Source: Tachypleus tridentatus (Eukaryota; Arthropoda; Merostomata; Xiphosura; Limulidae). From it: 64,000 bases of DNA. Below are positions 1 to 60,213 of the stretch, one piece after another. The position numbers were made by a program, and so were the translations under genes. Under the pieces are notes generated by a model. It saw only the letters and a list, made by a program, of their open reading frames with translations, was not told the DNA's origin and made no database searches. Every line of letters begins with the position of its first letter. Within the stretch, counting starts at the first letter, position 1. The DNA lies in NCBI RefSeq assembly GCF_004210375.1, contig NC_134834.1:38902264-38966263 (forward strand), written 5' to 3'.

Positions 1-579
1 GCTTTCCCCATGCTCAATGGTAGGTTTTGTTTATTGAGACATCTTTCATCTTTCTTCCGTTTAATGTACAACCTACACTTTGAACTAAATATTTCAAACT
101 GGAACTCTTGTATCCCTAACATCCTTTTCCAATCATCAACAGTCCAATATTTGTAATTTTTAGCAAATTTCAGTCTTTAAACAATAGTAAGAGATCGAAG
201 TAAAGGTTTTAAAATGCTACACAACAAAATATTCCATTATCATTGAATCTTCTTGCTACTGTATATCTGGACACTTTTCTGTCATTTGGTACATAGTCGT
301 TTATCACATGCTTGAGATCAGTGGTAGCCTTTCATCTGTCTCTAAGACTGTCTAAACGAAGATACTTAACATCAGAATCATTAAGTTTAGATGTTCTACC
401 TCTTTCTTTCCTATTCTTAAGTTCACCTGTTGCAGTTTCACGAGATAGGATTACTTCACAGTGTTTGGAAAACGTTTCAAGTCTGCAGCAATTTGTCAGA
501 TAGTCTAACCAGCATCACGTAAAGCTTTTGTGCCAACTCCTATTCTACTGATAATTCTCTACGCTTTTTTTTTTACCAT
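1..579 (-). pseudogene. Tc1-type transposase relic, cut by window edge
   Basis: Read on the minus strand across frameshifts and stops, this gives an N-terminal helix-turn-helix pattern (ELSVE..., IAADLKRFPNTV), then RKERGRTSKLNDSDVKYLR, DLKHVINDYVPNDRKVS, and KRLKFAKNYKYWTVDDWKRM. These follow the order of a Tc1-like transposase (two HTH units, then the start of the DDE domain). A likely ATG is at 577-579. The first catalytic aspartate block (usually W-S-D-E) reads LGIQEFQFEIF, so it is lost. At least three stops are present. The C-terminus lies outside the window. Confidence 0.75.
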
Positions 580-1515
580 ATCATGACAAAAAAAACTTAA
601 TATATGTTATTATACAATGTTTTTATGAAGGTCTGTTTATTGAGTATTATTAAACTGATTTCTTCTAGCATATACCAGTTCTATATGCTAATTAATTGAG
701 ATCCTAAATTTGATCAGTATGTTCATTGAAGTAGAACCCTTATTACAAGTATATGAGAATTCTAAAGAATGATTAGTATTCTCATCCTGAATTATTTAAT
801 TGTCAACAGGGACCAATGAAGCATTACCATAGTGTTGAAATTTACGTTCTGTAATGACATGGAATAATTACCCCATAAAATGGAAAGAATGGCAAAATAT
901 TCTCTTGTTCTAATACTTTTGCACAGTACTTTAGATGAATGGTTATATTGGTTAAACACGTTATTTTCCCAGCTCCACTGATTTAAACCTCATTTGGAGT
1001 ATTGTGTTCATGTGTAGTCTCCTTACCTTAATGAAGAGATTGAATTGTTGAACAGTTCAAAAGAGATATTAGGACACCTTTTTTTCTTATTTACTGGCGA
1101 GACATAATTAAAAATTTGACAGGATAGGAAAATATCTTTAGTTTGAACACTAACTTTTCTAAGAATAGGTTGACTTTTGAAATATGTTGCATTCAGATGT
1201 GATGGATGCAGTAAATTTAAGTGTTTAAGGTAAGGCGAAATAAGTATTTCATTGATTACTGCTCGATATTTTTTATTAAACTGAAAAACCTTAGTGACTA
1301 AAATGTCCCATGTTGTACTTAAATATAACCTAAATTCATGTTAATCCTACTATGAACTATGAATTCCTTAAAGAACATCTAGAAAAATATTATTATTTTT
1401 AACATCCGTCATCCTACTTTGGTATCCCCCTTAGTTACTAACATGAAAAACTGTTTCTTAAACTGCTAAAATAGTTACGCAATGCCTTATTCCTTGAAGT
1501 ATAATTAAAATCCTT
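580..1515. other. Unassigned flank
   Basis: AT-rich DNA with stops in all frames. I see no coding similarity, RNA gene or clear repeat. Confidence 0.5.
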
Positions 1516-1753
1516 AAAGGGCCCGGCATGAACTAGCGCGTTAAGGCGTGCGCTTCGTAATCTGAGGGTCGCGGGTTCGCGCCAAACATGCTCGCCCTCC
1601 CAGCCGTGGGGGCGTTGTAATGTGACGGTCAATCCCACTTTTCGTGAACTACCTGCCTTCCCTCTAGTATTACACTGCTAAATTAGGGACGGCTAGCACA
1701 GATAGCCCTCGAGTAGCTTTGTGCGAAATTCCAAAACAAACAAACAAACAAAC
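1516..1753 (+). mobile_element. tRNA-derived SINE, family 1
   Basis: Starts with the tRNA-like head (gcccggcatg..., B box within gggtcgcgggttcgc) and ends with the tail gtagctttgtgcgaaatt followed by (caaa)n. An internal block between the tRNA head and the gctgccttccctctag core is deleted. Flanked by near-identical aattaaaatcctt (1503-1515) and aataaaatcctt (1754-1765), a target-site duplication. Confidence 0.9.
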
Positions 1754-2014
1754 AATAAAATCCTTCAATATCAAAAATAAAATTTAATACAGCAGAAAAA
1801 ATGAGTACAGGAAATAACACTTTATTAAAACATTTTCGAATGCTCCTTTGTTCAGTTCACACAGGAAGAATTATGCAATGGGGTGAGCTGATATTGCATT
1901 CATTTTTGGAAAAGAAAAGGAAGCAACAGCCTGTGCATTTGTGTCCACCTACAGATGTAATTCCACCACACCACTCTATTATGTTTATTTAGCCACTAAC
2001 ATAAATGCTGATGT

Positions 2015-2450
2015 AGTTATGAAATAATTTAGACCTTTTGTGTCTTTTGGTTCTGCATCTTTGACAAATGACATTGCCAATCTCATACGTATTCTACGCG
2101 ATACTGGAGCGATTCAATGTTTTTTGTTAGAAGGCAAATTGCCTTTGGATTGGAATTCTTCCACTGGTGAGTCTGTTATTGCTTAGGGTATTGGGAGTGG
2201 CTTTGTTAATGTTGTTTTTCATAACATTTGTTTAACATGAGACTTAATTTCGGGATTGTGGTTGAAGTAAGACCTACTCTTGTTAATTATGGGAGTATCA
2301 CTATTGTGGGAAAACGATTTGGCTGAGGGAAAAATTGTTGTCCAATCCAGAAAGTTTAGTGAGCCAATCACTAGTTCATCTAAGGATGATATTGTCCTTG
2401 AGCTGGTCTTGAGGTCAGGCTGAGAAACTAAGCCAGAAACAAATAATATA
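2015..2450 (+). pseudogene. Gypsy-like retrotransposon protease relic
   Basis: One plus-strand frame from about 2028 reads FVSFGSASLTNDIANLIRIL, then RDTGAIQCFLLEGKLPLDW, STGESVIA, GIGSGFVNVVFHNICL and WENDLAEGKIVV. The DTG triad with a following Q-x-F/L and the later ENDLAGGK-type block are hallmarks of the retropepsin region of Gypsy-type Gag-Pol proteins. At least three in-frame stops make it dead. No LTRs were recognised nearby. The relic may continue to about 2640, where an open stretch starting MYSEDDIMDLFQAY lies. Confidence 0.65.
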
Positions 2451-3302
2451 TGTGTACTCAGAGGATGATATTATGGATTTGTTTCAGGCATATACTGGAC
2501 CCAACAGAGATCTTGTGGATAACTGTCCTATTAATGAATCCTTGGGATCTGGTCAAAGAAGTTATTTTATTGTACGTGGTTTTATCGTTGAAGGACTTAC
2601 GTTTGTAGGTATTATGTATTTCTTTGTAAAGGTTTTTTTTTGTCAATTGTAACTTTTGTATTGCATATTCTTTAAAGTTTATAACATCTATGTGGTGTTT
2701 ATCAGAAGTGAAAGAAAGCTTACTCCTTGACCAAAATGCAATTTAAATTTTATTAGTATTAAAGTTAAAATCAATAGGGAAGAGAAGAAAGCATGAGATA
2801 TGAATACACCTTACATTTATATCTTTCTGTAATATTGTATGTAATATTTATTCTGAATTTATAATTTATTCCGTGTATATGCAAGTTTCACATAACAAGA
2901 AGTAAAAAAAAAATGCCAAGTTTATTTTGTTCTAGCTGCCTTTATTACGGTCTTCCCTATGCTTAAATGAGAATGATGAGTGGCTTGGCTAACAACAGTT
3001 GCTCTGTGTTGAATTTATTTAAACAGTCTAGAATATACTCCTAAGGAAGACTAATCTCTTACCTGACCTTAAAGAAGTCTGAGAGAAGATATCTACCTAT
3101 TAGTTTTTACTGTACATATAATCATGAACGTTTGGAACTTTTAGTTTTTAAACAAAGGAAGAACATTTAAACTTACAGAGTAAACAAAGGAAAAGAGACA
3201 CACAAAAGGGCATTGACATCATCCTTTAATTACAGTTAACAGTAACCAATTTTAAGTTCAACTTTACACATATTACAGTACAGTGGTAAATCTTCATGTA
3301 AA
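2451..3302. other. 3' flank and probable DDX41 3' UTR
   Basis: The part nearest the stop codon (about 2915-3302) is probably 3' UTR. The rest is AT-rich without a recognisable feature apart from a possible extension of the Gypsy relic. Confidence 0.45.
2921..2946 (-). terminator. Candidate polyadenylation signals for DDX41
   Basis: Two AATAAA hexamers on the minus strand, at 2941-2946 and 2921-2926, lie about 360-380 nt beyond the stop codon. They are the first canonical hexamers seen after the stop, giving a 3' UTR of roughly 400 nt. Position only; no cleavage site can be proven, and AATAAA is frequent by chance in DNA this AT-rich. Confidence 0.4.
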
Positions 3303-52167
<48,865 letters not shown>

Positions 52168-52684
52168 CTTGAATTTTATAGGTTAAAATATCTGCAAATG
52201 AATGAAGTTATTACTATTAATACTTGATTAACTTTTTGCAGTTTTGAAAATATTGGGCCCAATTTATATACATAATAGTTTCTTACATACGTTACAGTTT
52301 CCAAAAGGTAATCTGAGGTTTATGTTACCAGCATTAGAAACTGTAAAACATTGTACCTTACTTCTCCACCACTTTCACTATATTCTCTTGCTTTCAAACA
52401 AATTGATCTACCCGAAAAATTATAAACCAAGCAATGAGAATATTAGGATTAGCTGATAGGCTTAGCGCATGAAATGACACATTTTTGTTCTATAGTTAAG
52501 TGCCAGAAGATATAATAATTGCTAACATTCCTCCTATTTTTAATTAAAAGATGGGGCAAGCATTTCATGGGGTATCAGTATAGACGAATTAGTTTTACTA
52601 TGAAAGAAGCTATTAAAAAAAATACTTTTTGAATTACGACATAAAAGATAACTATCATAAATTCACTGACAAGAAATTTTTCCA
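52168..52684. promoter_or_regulatory. Region just upstream of the DDX41 start, putative promoter/5' UTR
   Basis: Nothing but position supports a promoter. No TATA box at a convincing distance, no CpG-rich block. A possible 5'-UTR acceptor is at 52192. No divergent gene is seen on the plus strand. Confidence 0.3.
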
Positions 52685-53157
52685 TTTCAGCCGTAGAAGC
52701 ATTAAAAAGAAATGACAAATCCCACTATTGATTGATAAAGAGTGGTCCAAGAGTTGGTGGTGTGTTGTTTTTTATAAATTTCGCGCAAAGCTACTCGAGG
52801 GCTATCTGCGCTAGCCCTTCCTAATTTAGCAGCGTAAGACTAGAGGAAAGGCAGCTAGTCATCACCACCTACCGCCAACTCTTGGGCTACTATTTTACCA
52901 ACGAATAGTGGGATTGACCGTCACATCATAACGTCTTCACGGCTGAAAGGGCGAGCATGTTTGGTGCGACGGAGATTCGAACCTGCGACCCTCAGATTGC
53001 GAGTCGAACGCCTTAATTCACCTGGCCATGCCGGGCCGGCAGTGTATGTGTGTGTGGTGTTGATTCAGTTATTCTTCTATAGTCTGACATTTAATAATTA
53101 GAGACAATTAGCGTAGATTTCCCTTGAGAAGACTTGTGTGAAATTTAAAAAAACAAA
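52685..53157 (+). mobile_element. Older family-1 SINE split by a later SINE
   Basis: Plus-strand left piece 52685-52766 (ttcagccgtagaagcattaa..., cccactattgattgat, gtccaagagttggtgg) and right piece 53038-53157 (tagtctgacatttaataatt, agattagcgt-like, cttgtgtgaaatttaaaaaa) are the middle and tail of one copy; the tRNA head is lost. The gap holds an opposite-strand SINE. Confidence 0.8.
52767..53037 (-). mobile_element. tRNA-derived SINE, family 1, nested insertion
   Basis: Well preserved minus-strand copy (tcgcgcaaagctactcgagg to ggccatgccgggcc) sitting inside the older plus-strand SINE. Flanks ggtggtgtgttg and gtgtggtgttg look like a shifted target-site duplication. Confidence 0.93.
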
Positions 53158-53342
53158 ACAAAAATAAACAGGGAAATATATATAAGCCACTACGTAACTT
53201 TGCGCTAAAATATCCCTCCCCAAAATGTTGTTTATCTATTTTTAGTTATGTTATTTATCATATGGATGATGGAAAAGGTGTGGACTTGTGGAGTTAGATT
53301 TTCATAGGATTGGCTAAAAAATAGCGCGCGTTCGATTTAGGG

Positions 53343-53631
53343 TTAGTTTGTTTGTTTGTTTGAATTTCGCGCAAAGCTACACGAGGGCTATCTGCGCTGG
53401 CTGTCCCTAATTTAGCAGTGTAAGACTAGAGGGAAGGCAGCTAGTGCTAGTCATCACCACCCACCGCTAATTCTTGGGCTACTCTTTTACCAACGAATAA
53501 TGGGATTGACCGTAACGTTATAACGCTCCCCACGGCTGAGAGAGCGAGCATGTTGGGTGAGACGGGAATTCGACCATGAAACCTTTGGATTACGATCCAA
53601 ATCCTTAACCCACCTGGCCATGTCAGGCCTC
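53343..53631 (-). mobile_element. tRNA-derived SINE, family 1
   Basis: Starts with (gttt)n and aatttcgcgcaaagctacac, ends ggccatgtcaggcc. Flanked by ttcgatttaggg (53331-53342) and tttgatttaggg (53632-53643). Contains a short local duplication (ctagtgctagt). Confidence 0.94.
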
Positions 53632-53643
53632 TTTGATTTAGGG

Positions 53644-54289
53644 AAGGACTAAATTGGATAATAGCGTGATTGGATGAGAGAAAATTAAGTTATTATAATG
53701 AGTGGTGTGCCTTAACGATCAATGCATGAACCTTTGCTTTTAAATTTTTATATTAATGATAATTATATGAGCCTATTTGTATGTGACTAAAATAAATTTG
53801 CTGATAACGTTAGAATAACGGGTACTTCTAAGTATAAGGAGCTACCAGTGTAAGAAGGAATCTACGTGCTTTCACTATAAGCAGTGAAAGCTATGGAGCT
53901 CTTTCTACACTCCTTTATAAAAATAATTATTTTAACCAGTTTCTTCAATGTTTAAAGTGGGGCCCACCTTTTGGGCTCACAAAATGTCTAACTCTTAAAT
54001 ATTCTTCTTTTTGAGGGGCAAAAATATCTGGAGGTACTACATTTTCATCATTCCCCCGTGAAGAGATTTACGAAAGTCCCTCTATAATAGCTTAGTCAGG
54101 ATAAGCGAGAGGAGTCCTTCAAGCTATATCCAGCGAATAAGACAACATTTATGGTTTACTATTAATTTTATTCATAAAATTCGTTCTAGAATACTTTATT
54201 TAAGCTTTTCTAGAGGTTAGTTCGACCTAATGTTATAAATTTTAGTGTATGTTTTTCCACAAAGCAAGATATGTTAGGTGCTTCATCCC
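53644..54289. other. Unassigned upstream DNA
   Basis: No coding or repeat pattern recognised between the SINE and the LINE relic. Confidence 0.4.
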
Positions 54290-55666
54290 ACACGAGGTTG
54301 AAAACTGCCTTAATGCTCGCGAACAATTAAATGCATTAATTGTCAAAGCCCTCACGCAGCAAGTTACAGAGCTATAAAGAATTAATTGAACTCTAGTCCA
54401 GCACAAACGCAACTACTCAGACCACAGCACTAACATTCCACCCAACAACTTCTAATCACCAAAACAGGGCTCCATTACTACCAACACCACATAAACAAAG
54501 ACCAATCTTTTCTTCGTCAATAACAAGACGAAGTACACTACACAAGCCTCAACACCGTCTCCATTCATTTTCACTTTCCATATTAAACGACAAAACTTCA
54601 GAACCCACCCCTTAAGTAGACAAAACACATTAATGCAAGGAGCCAAATACAAGAACACTCGAACTTTATCACGGTTACCTTATTATAAGTTCACTAGGTT
54701 TTCTTACTAACTGTGCACATTTCCATAATGACCATACACTACCATAGAATAACACACTACACTCATTAACCACGTTTGTGAATCAGCAAGACATATTTCC
54801 ACTACCTAATCTTAAGCTACATCACATTACACTTCACACTGAAACCCGTAAGTGTAAAGTAGAATATTCAGAAACACAGTAAAAATTCTGCATATAAACT
54901 GTAAAATGTAGATAACAAAAAACTTGAATTCTTGCCCTAGAAAACAATATTGACGACGTAATAATAATAACAATTTTAGAAACCACAACTAAAGAAGGCA
55001 CCAACATAGACCTCCCAAACAACCTCTCAAAAATAAACGAAAGTATTTTGTGCAATATCCAGCTTAACAACACGCAGTCTATTTCACTTTTAACCATATA
55101 CTGTTTGCCACTGAACTTAAAGTTATTTCAAACCTATTTACTTATGTAGCCTAGATCCATTCTATTCGGTAACTTCAATATCCCCCACGTTGATTTCCAC
55201 AACTATTGCACTACCGCTAGAAGAATGGCCATTCACAACTTACCAGTGAACAACATGTACGTCATTAGCACTAATCACCTAACACACTACTATACAGTCG
55301 CTGACCTTGCTATAACCTCTACCTTACTCCCGGAACTTCTCTGTACACCCACTGTGTCCAGTGACCATTTTTCTATCTATTTCAGTCTACAAATTAATAG
55401 ACAGAACGTGCCTTCAAACCTCCCACGGGTTTTCGATTACACGAAAACACATTGGAACAACTGCAACACATTACTAGACACTCTTCTACCTTATCCTATT
55501 GCTATGATTGCTTGCAAAGGTGACCTAAAGAGTTACGTAGAAAAGATCACAAATGTCATTACTCAAGCAACTAAAATAACAACCCATTCAACCGATAAAA
55601 GTAACATGTTACAACACTGGAAACGTAAGTCAGAAATACATAGCCTAATTCTAGAAAGAAGACGCC

Positions 55667-55942
55667 TTGTTTGTTTGTTTTGGAATTTCGCACAAAGCTA
55701 CTCGAGGGCTATCTGTGCTAGCCGTCCCTAATTTAGTAGTGTAAGACTAGAGGGAAGGAAGCTAGTCATCACCACCCACCGCCAACTCTTGGGCTACTCT
55801 TTTACCAACGAATAGTGGGATTGACCGTCACATTATACACCCCCACGGCTGGGAGGGCGAGCATGTTTAGCGCGACGCGGGCGCGAACCCGCGACCCTCG
55901 GATTACGAGTCGCACGCCTTACGCGCTTGGCCATGCCAGGCC
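55667..55942 (-). mobile_element. tRNA-derived SINE, family 1, inside the LINE
   Basis: Minus-strand, well preserved (tRNA head gcctggcatggccaagcgcg, B box gggttcgcgcccgc). Perfect 13-bp target-site duplication gaaagaagacgcc at 55654-55666 and 55943-55955. It splits the LINE frame shortly after the SLILERRR stretch. Confidence 0.97.
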
Positions 55943-56284
55943 GAAAGAAGACGCCAAAGAAGTTTCATTGCAACACGAGACCCATAACTAAAACCATATA
56001 TAGAGGAAAATATACACTTTAATTTAAAGAAAAAAATATCTGTCTTGAAAAATGACAATTGGCTACAATTTTGTAACACGGTTGAGAACTTTGAAAACTA
56101 AACCATAAGAATTCTGGAAAAAAAAAATTAAATATTTAACATTAGAGAAAACAACAACAAATTATTTCACCACATTAAATTAAATGATATAAACACTAAA
56201 ACAAACACTGACAAACTGATTTGTGAGTCAGTTATTACACACATTCATATTCTAATATCGATTCACTCAGTTCATTCAACAACT

Positions 56285-56509
56285 GGCCTGGTGGGTTATT
56301 ACGCGTTTGACTCGTAATCCGAGGGTCGCGGGTTCGAATCCCCGTCGCACCAAACATGCTCGCCCTTTCAGCCGTGGGTGCGTTATAATGTGACGGTCAA
56401 TCCCACTATTCGTTGGTAAAAGAGTAGCCCAAGAGTTGGCGGTGGGTGGTGATGACTAGCTGCCTTTCCTCTAGTCTTACGCTGCTAAATTAGGGACGGC
56501 TAGCACAAA
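56285..56509 (+). mobile_element. tRNA-derived SINE, family 1, lacking its 3' tail, inside the LINE
   Basis: Head ggcctggtgggttattacgc with a good B box (gggttcgaatcccc), core intact, ends at ggctagcacaaa without the shared tail (gatagccctcgagtagcttt). Flanked by tcaacaact (56276-56284) and tcaaacaact (56510-56519). Confidence 0.9.
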
Positions 56510-57720
56510 TCAAACAACTTCAGGCCATTCAGTCTTCTTAGCTGTTTAGGCAAATTACTTGAACGCATAATGTCAAGCAGCTTTTCCTGTATTGTGAAAA
56601 CAACTTGATACCAAACATCCAAAGCTCTTCCCTGAAAGGTTGGCAAACTGTAGACCACCTAACCACATTAACTGAACCCATTCACAAAGCATTTAATAAC
56701 AACTAATATACTCTAACTGTATTCCTACGTGTAATGAAAGCCTTTGACTCTGTCTGATACCAAGCCCTTAGATACTAAAAGAAAGTAACTAACACAATCC
56801 TCAGATGGATATTTAATTTCCTCTGTGATCGCATAGTCTCAGTTAAAGCTCACAACACTATCTCAAAACCATTAACATTACAGCAGGAGTCCCTCAAAAC
56901 TCCGTTCTCTCACCACTCCTTGATACACGTTTTGTGTTAATAACATCCCATTTCCGAACCTAACATACACATACTTCTTAATATGCCACATATATTGTTA
57001 TTTGGGGCATTTTAGGAAATATCCTAATAGTAGCTAGTGAAATAGAAAAATCTTTTGATGCTATAATTAATTCAGCAACAACTGGAGAATAATTCTTAAC
57101 TCAATCAAAACAACAGGAAATATATCTCGATGAAGTCTTAATAAACATTTCAAAAACGTTAAAAAGTAAAACTGAAATTCAATGATACTGAAATAAAATT
57201 ATGCCCCACAACTAAGTTTCTAGGCATAACTTTTGACAGCCGCCTTACATGGGCTCCTCAACATTTCAAGTACATTCACAAATCCATCAACAAATGTACT
57301 GCGTATTTAAAGTTAACAAACGTTGAAAATCATCTACAATATAAAAATATATATATATACTCAGCTTGCAAATAATCTCTAATATAATCCGAATGACAAG
57401 TCACGTTTGACATGTCCAGGATAATTAAAAACAGGCTACAACTTCAACAGAACAGAGTTCTTAAATTAGCTTTAAGATTTCCAAAATTTATCACTACGAG
57501 TTACTTGCAGAAATCATGCAATATACAAACAATAAACGAAAGGCTATTATATCTGGCATTCCAATAAAACGAAAGGCTATTATATCTAGCATTCCAATAC
57601 TATAATAAAGCAGAAAAAAGAAACCCTCTAATTGCCGCCCTTCACACGATGGAAATGGCATGACATAAAACACTGTCCCCATACAATAAATACTTAACCA
57701 TAAAACAAACTTAAAACCAC

Positions 57721-57967
57721 CTCTAAGTTCTTTATGTTGTTTTGTTTCCAGATATGGACACAGGACAGATATATTATTGCGTACCTGTTCTATAAAAGTG
57801 GATTTTCTTGGGAATCTCCCGTTCCCACCAATCCCCCACAATAAACTTCCCGGCACTCTTAGATTTTCTGATCGCAGATTTGGCATTGAATTTATAGATC
57901 CAAGCCACCAGGTGACCCTGAGATATGTTTTGCCGAATGTTGCTGTCTTACTTTTTCTTATCAATGT
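57721..57967 (+). other. Possible continuation of the LINE 3' region
   Basis: An open plus-strand frame from 57777 starts MRTCSIKVDFLGNLPFPPIP and runs into the SINE at 57968. I do not recognise it. It could be LINE 3' sequence or an unrelated fragment. Confidence 0.3.
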
Positions 57968-58245
57968 CGTCATGGCCAGGTGGGGTAAAGGTTTGGACTC
58001 GTATTCTGAGGGTCGCGGGTTCGCATCCCCGTCGCGCCAAACATGCTTGCCCTTTCAGCCGTGGAGGCGTTATAATGTGACAGTCAATCCCACTATTCGT
58101 TGGTAAAAAACGTAGCCCAAGAGTTGGCGGTGGGTGGTGATGACTAGCTGCCTTCCCTCTAGTCTTACACTGCTAAATTAGGGACGACTAGCACAGATAG
58201 CCCGCGAGTAGCTTTGTGCGAAATTAAAAAACAAACAAACAAACA
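57968..58245 (+). mobile_element. tRNA-derived SINE, family 1
   Basis: Plus-strand, nearly full length: catggccaggtggggtaaag, B box gggttcgcatcccc, intact core and tail ending gctttgtgcgaaatt with (aaac)n. Confidence 0.95.
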
Positions 58246-58329
58246 ACTGGAAATAAAATGCAAAACTAAAAAAGGGGAAAAGCGTCAACTGTTTAATTCT
58301 TATTTATTACATTATACAGGAGCCGAGTG

Positions 58330-58575
58330 TTATCAAATAATTAGTGTGTTGGATTATGATTTGTGTTCCGTTGCCGCAACATCTCACTTCGCGCTATAGG
58401 GTTGTGAGTGCGTTATAACAGTGACAGTTAAATTCTACTAATTGATTAAAGTAAACCAAAAATTGGAGTGAGTACTTTTATCTATTGACTAGCTGCCTTA
58501 TTGTTGAGTCTTATCAGTTGACACTTATGGACAGCTATGCGCAGATAGTTCTCTGTGTGCCTTTGTGTGAAAATT
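58330..58575 (+). mobile_element. Ancient family-1 SINE
   Basis: Strongly diverged but ordered matches: gcgttataacagtgacagtt, ttgactagctgcctta, ggacagctatgcgcagatag and cctttgtgtgaaaattc. An older copy immediately beyond the well-preserved one. Confidence 0.75.
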
Positions 58576-58769
58576 CTAAACCTGAACGATGTAAGCGTAA
58601 ACTTAGATATGCTTAAGAGATTTTTTTAATGCTTTAAAGATTACTGGCAAACAGAAACGTGAGATATGAAACTGTGGGTGAACGTTTCTTTTCTTTTTTA
58701 GCTTCTAGTGCCTTCAGGCACATCGGCAGGAACCAACGAGCTCTGTCCTATATTACTTTTTCCAGGCTA

Positions 58770-59410
58770 AGTCTGTTGTGATGGTACATTGCAGTATTCT
58801 TTCAGGCAAATCTCTTATCTTCCTCTCTTGTGTGCTCCGTTCCTGTGATGGTATGATTGATTTCCGCATTATAATTACATATCCGAAATACGCACATCTT
58901 CGCTCCAAAGCTCTTATTGTAAAACTTCCTTATATTTTACAGAGTAAAAATATTTGTGTTTTTAGGCTTCCTGGAAAATTTGTTTGTAAAGCAAATATCA
59001 TCAGAAGAATCTAGATCTTCTAGAATATTTTCGTTGTGTCACTAGGGCTATGTCTCATTATAAGGTTGTGTTGTTGTTTTTTTCAATGCTAGAGAAGACT
59101 GATGAGAGAATACAGTTCTGTCTGACACTTCTATTCATCTGTAAGCTATCACTCTCTTAACCATTGGTATTAACAATGAAACAAGTTTTCATAGAGGTTT
59201 TTAACTATATTCACTAACTTCATAGAAAATCCGTAAAATTTCAGATTGTACCAAAGAGATTATCTGTTTACAATATCAAAAATTTTTCTTGGGTTCTGCC
59301 ATTCATTACTTGTCATGTTCCTGAGTGCAAATGTTTGGTTTCTACGTTAAATTCCTGACGAAAACCAGTTTTATCTTTTCCGAGTGTTTATTAGCTTATT
59401 CAATAGAATG
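58770..59410 (-). pseudogene. LINE reverse-transcriptase fragment, antisense to the Jockey-like copy
   Basis: Minus strand from 59410: KIFDIVNR, SLWYNLKFYGFSMKLVNIVK, NLYENL, RQNCILSSVFS, then ENILEDLDSSDDICFTNKFS. These follow the reverse-transcriptase order in RTE-like or related LINEs: motif A, the LWxxLKxYGI-x-x-hhxhhxxLY block, VRQGC-hLSPhLF and LEDLDFADDI with the catalytic DD still readable. Frameshifted and truncated; no endonuclease found. Confidence 0.75.
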
Positions 59411-59884
59411 AAACAAAACACTAATCAAAGTTTTATGCTGCGCCATTTATTACAGATGCTTATACTTCTTTGTTAGGTTGTTTAATTACTATTTCTTCAC
59501 TACACTGGTATTGTTATAGACAACTTTAAACAGATTTTACAGTGACCTAAAATATTCATAATTACAAGCCTTCGTATCCTGTAGCTTTCCAGTTCTTCTA
59601 GGCTGGTGTCCTAAAGATTACTTTATAGCACAAACATGTATCTCATAGTTTTAAAATTAAACTTAACAAGTGTTAGTACAACACTGAGGATTAATTTCCT
59701 AGAAGTGTTAAGTACACCATTGCTACTGATTTTCTGGTGTTGTGATACATTTTTCATGCATGGAGAAAATAGTGACTCAAAGCTGTGTGATTATTAGCTG
59801 TAGTACAGATTAATAACCACAACTCAATGATACAGCACATCTTCCTAAGCTCATAAGCGCTTGTGCAAGTGCTCTTAGTTTTTT

Positions 59885-60055
59885 GCGTCCATACTAAATT
59901 CCTCAATCAGTATTTTATGTGACTTATCTTGTACAAAACAAGTAATACCATGTTTTATTCGAATTATTCAAATTACATAACTCCTGAAACGTTAATTGTG
60001 ACATCCAATGAAAAAGTGGAACCCTTTAATGTATGGCTTATTGTTTTGCTATGAC
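59885..60055 (-). pseudogene. Unrecognised coding-like relic, copy 3 (most diverged)
   Basis: Aligns with the copies at 61866-62110 and 62480-62665 over aattgtgacatccaatga and cctcaatcagtattt blocks; the minus strand retains only LIEEFSMDA from the shared protein end. Gene of origin not recognised. Confidence 0.5.
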
Positions 60056-60213
60056 AAAACAGTCTCAAGCTCCCAACTACAACATGGTGTCGAGAATCAG
60101 GACATTCAATAAAGGGACAAAATCTCACCTTTCAGTAAGACAAACTGTTTGCATTTCCATGTTGTGAGCCAGGCAATAATATATTAATAAATCTCAGTCC
60201 TGTAACTCTTTAA

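Larger units (their letters stand above)
54290..57720 (+). pseudogene. Jockey-like LINE (non-LTR retrotransposon), dead copy
   Basis: Plus-strand blocks in LINE order: a proline/serine/threonine-rich frame at 54370-54640, an endonuclease end with ILFGNFNIPHVDFHNY (about 55160), VADLAITS and VSSDHFSIYF (55225-55385), the linker to 55660, then reverse transcriptase at 56720-56930 with VMKAFDSV (motif A) and AGVPQNSVLSPLL, then KFLGITFDSRLTWAPQHFKY (57210) and NRVLKLALRFPKF (57455). The catalytic YADD block was not found. GDFN and SDH endonuclease signatures are partly kept. Multiple stops; two SINEs inserted (55667-55942, 56285-56509). Jockey/LOA/CR1-type assignment is by motif style only. Confidence 0.8.

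Noticed and set aside
55225..55731. 168-codon plus-strand frame as an independent gene
   Set aside because: It is the endonuclease-to-RT linker of the LINE and its last residues come from the inserted SINE.
57494..57973. 159-codon minus-strand frame
   Set aside because: It is antisense to the 3' part of the LINE relic and has no family pattern.
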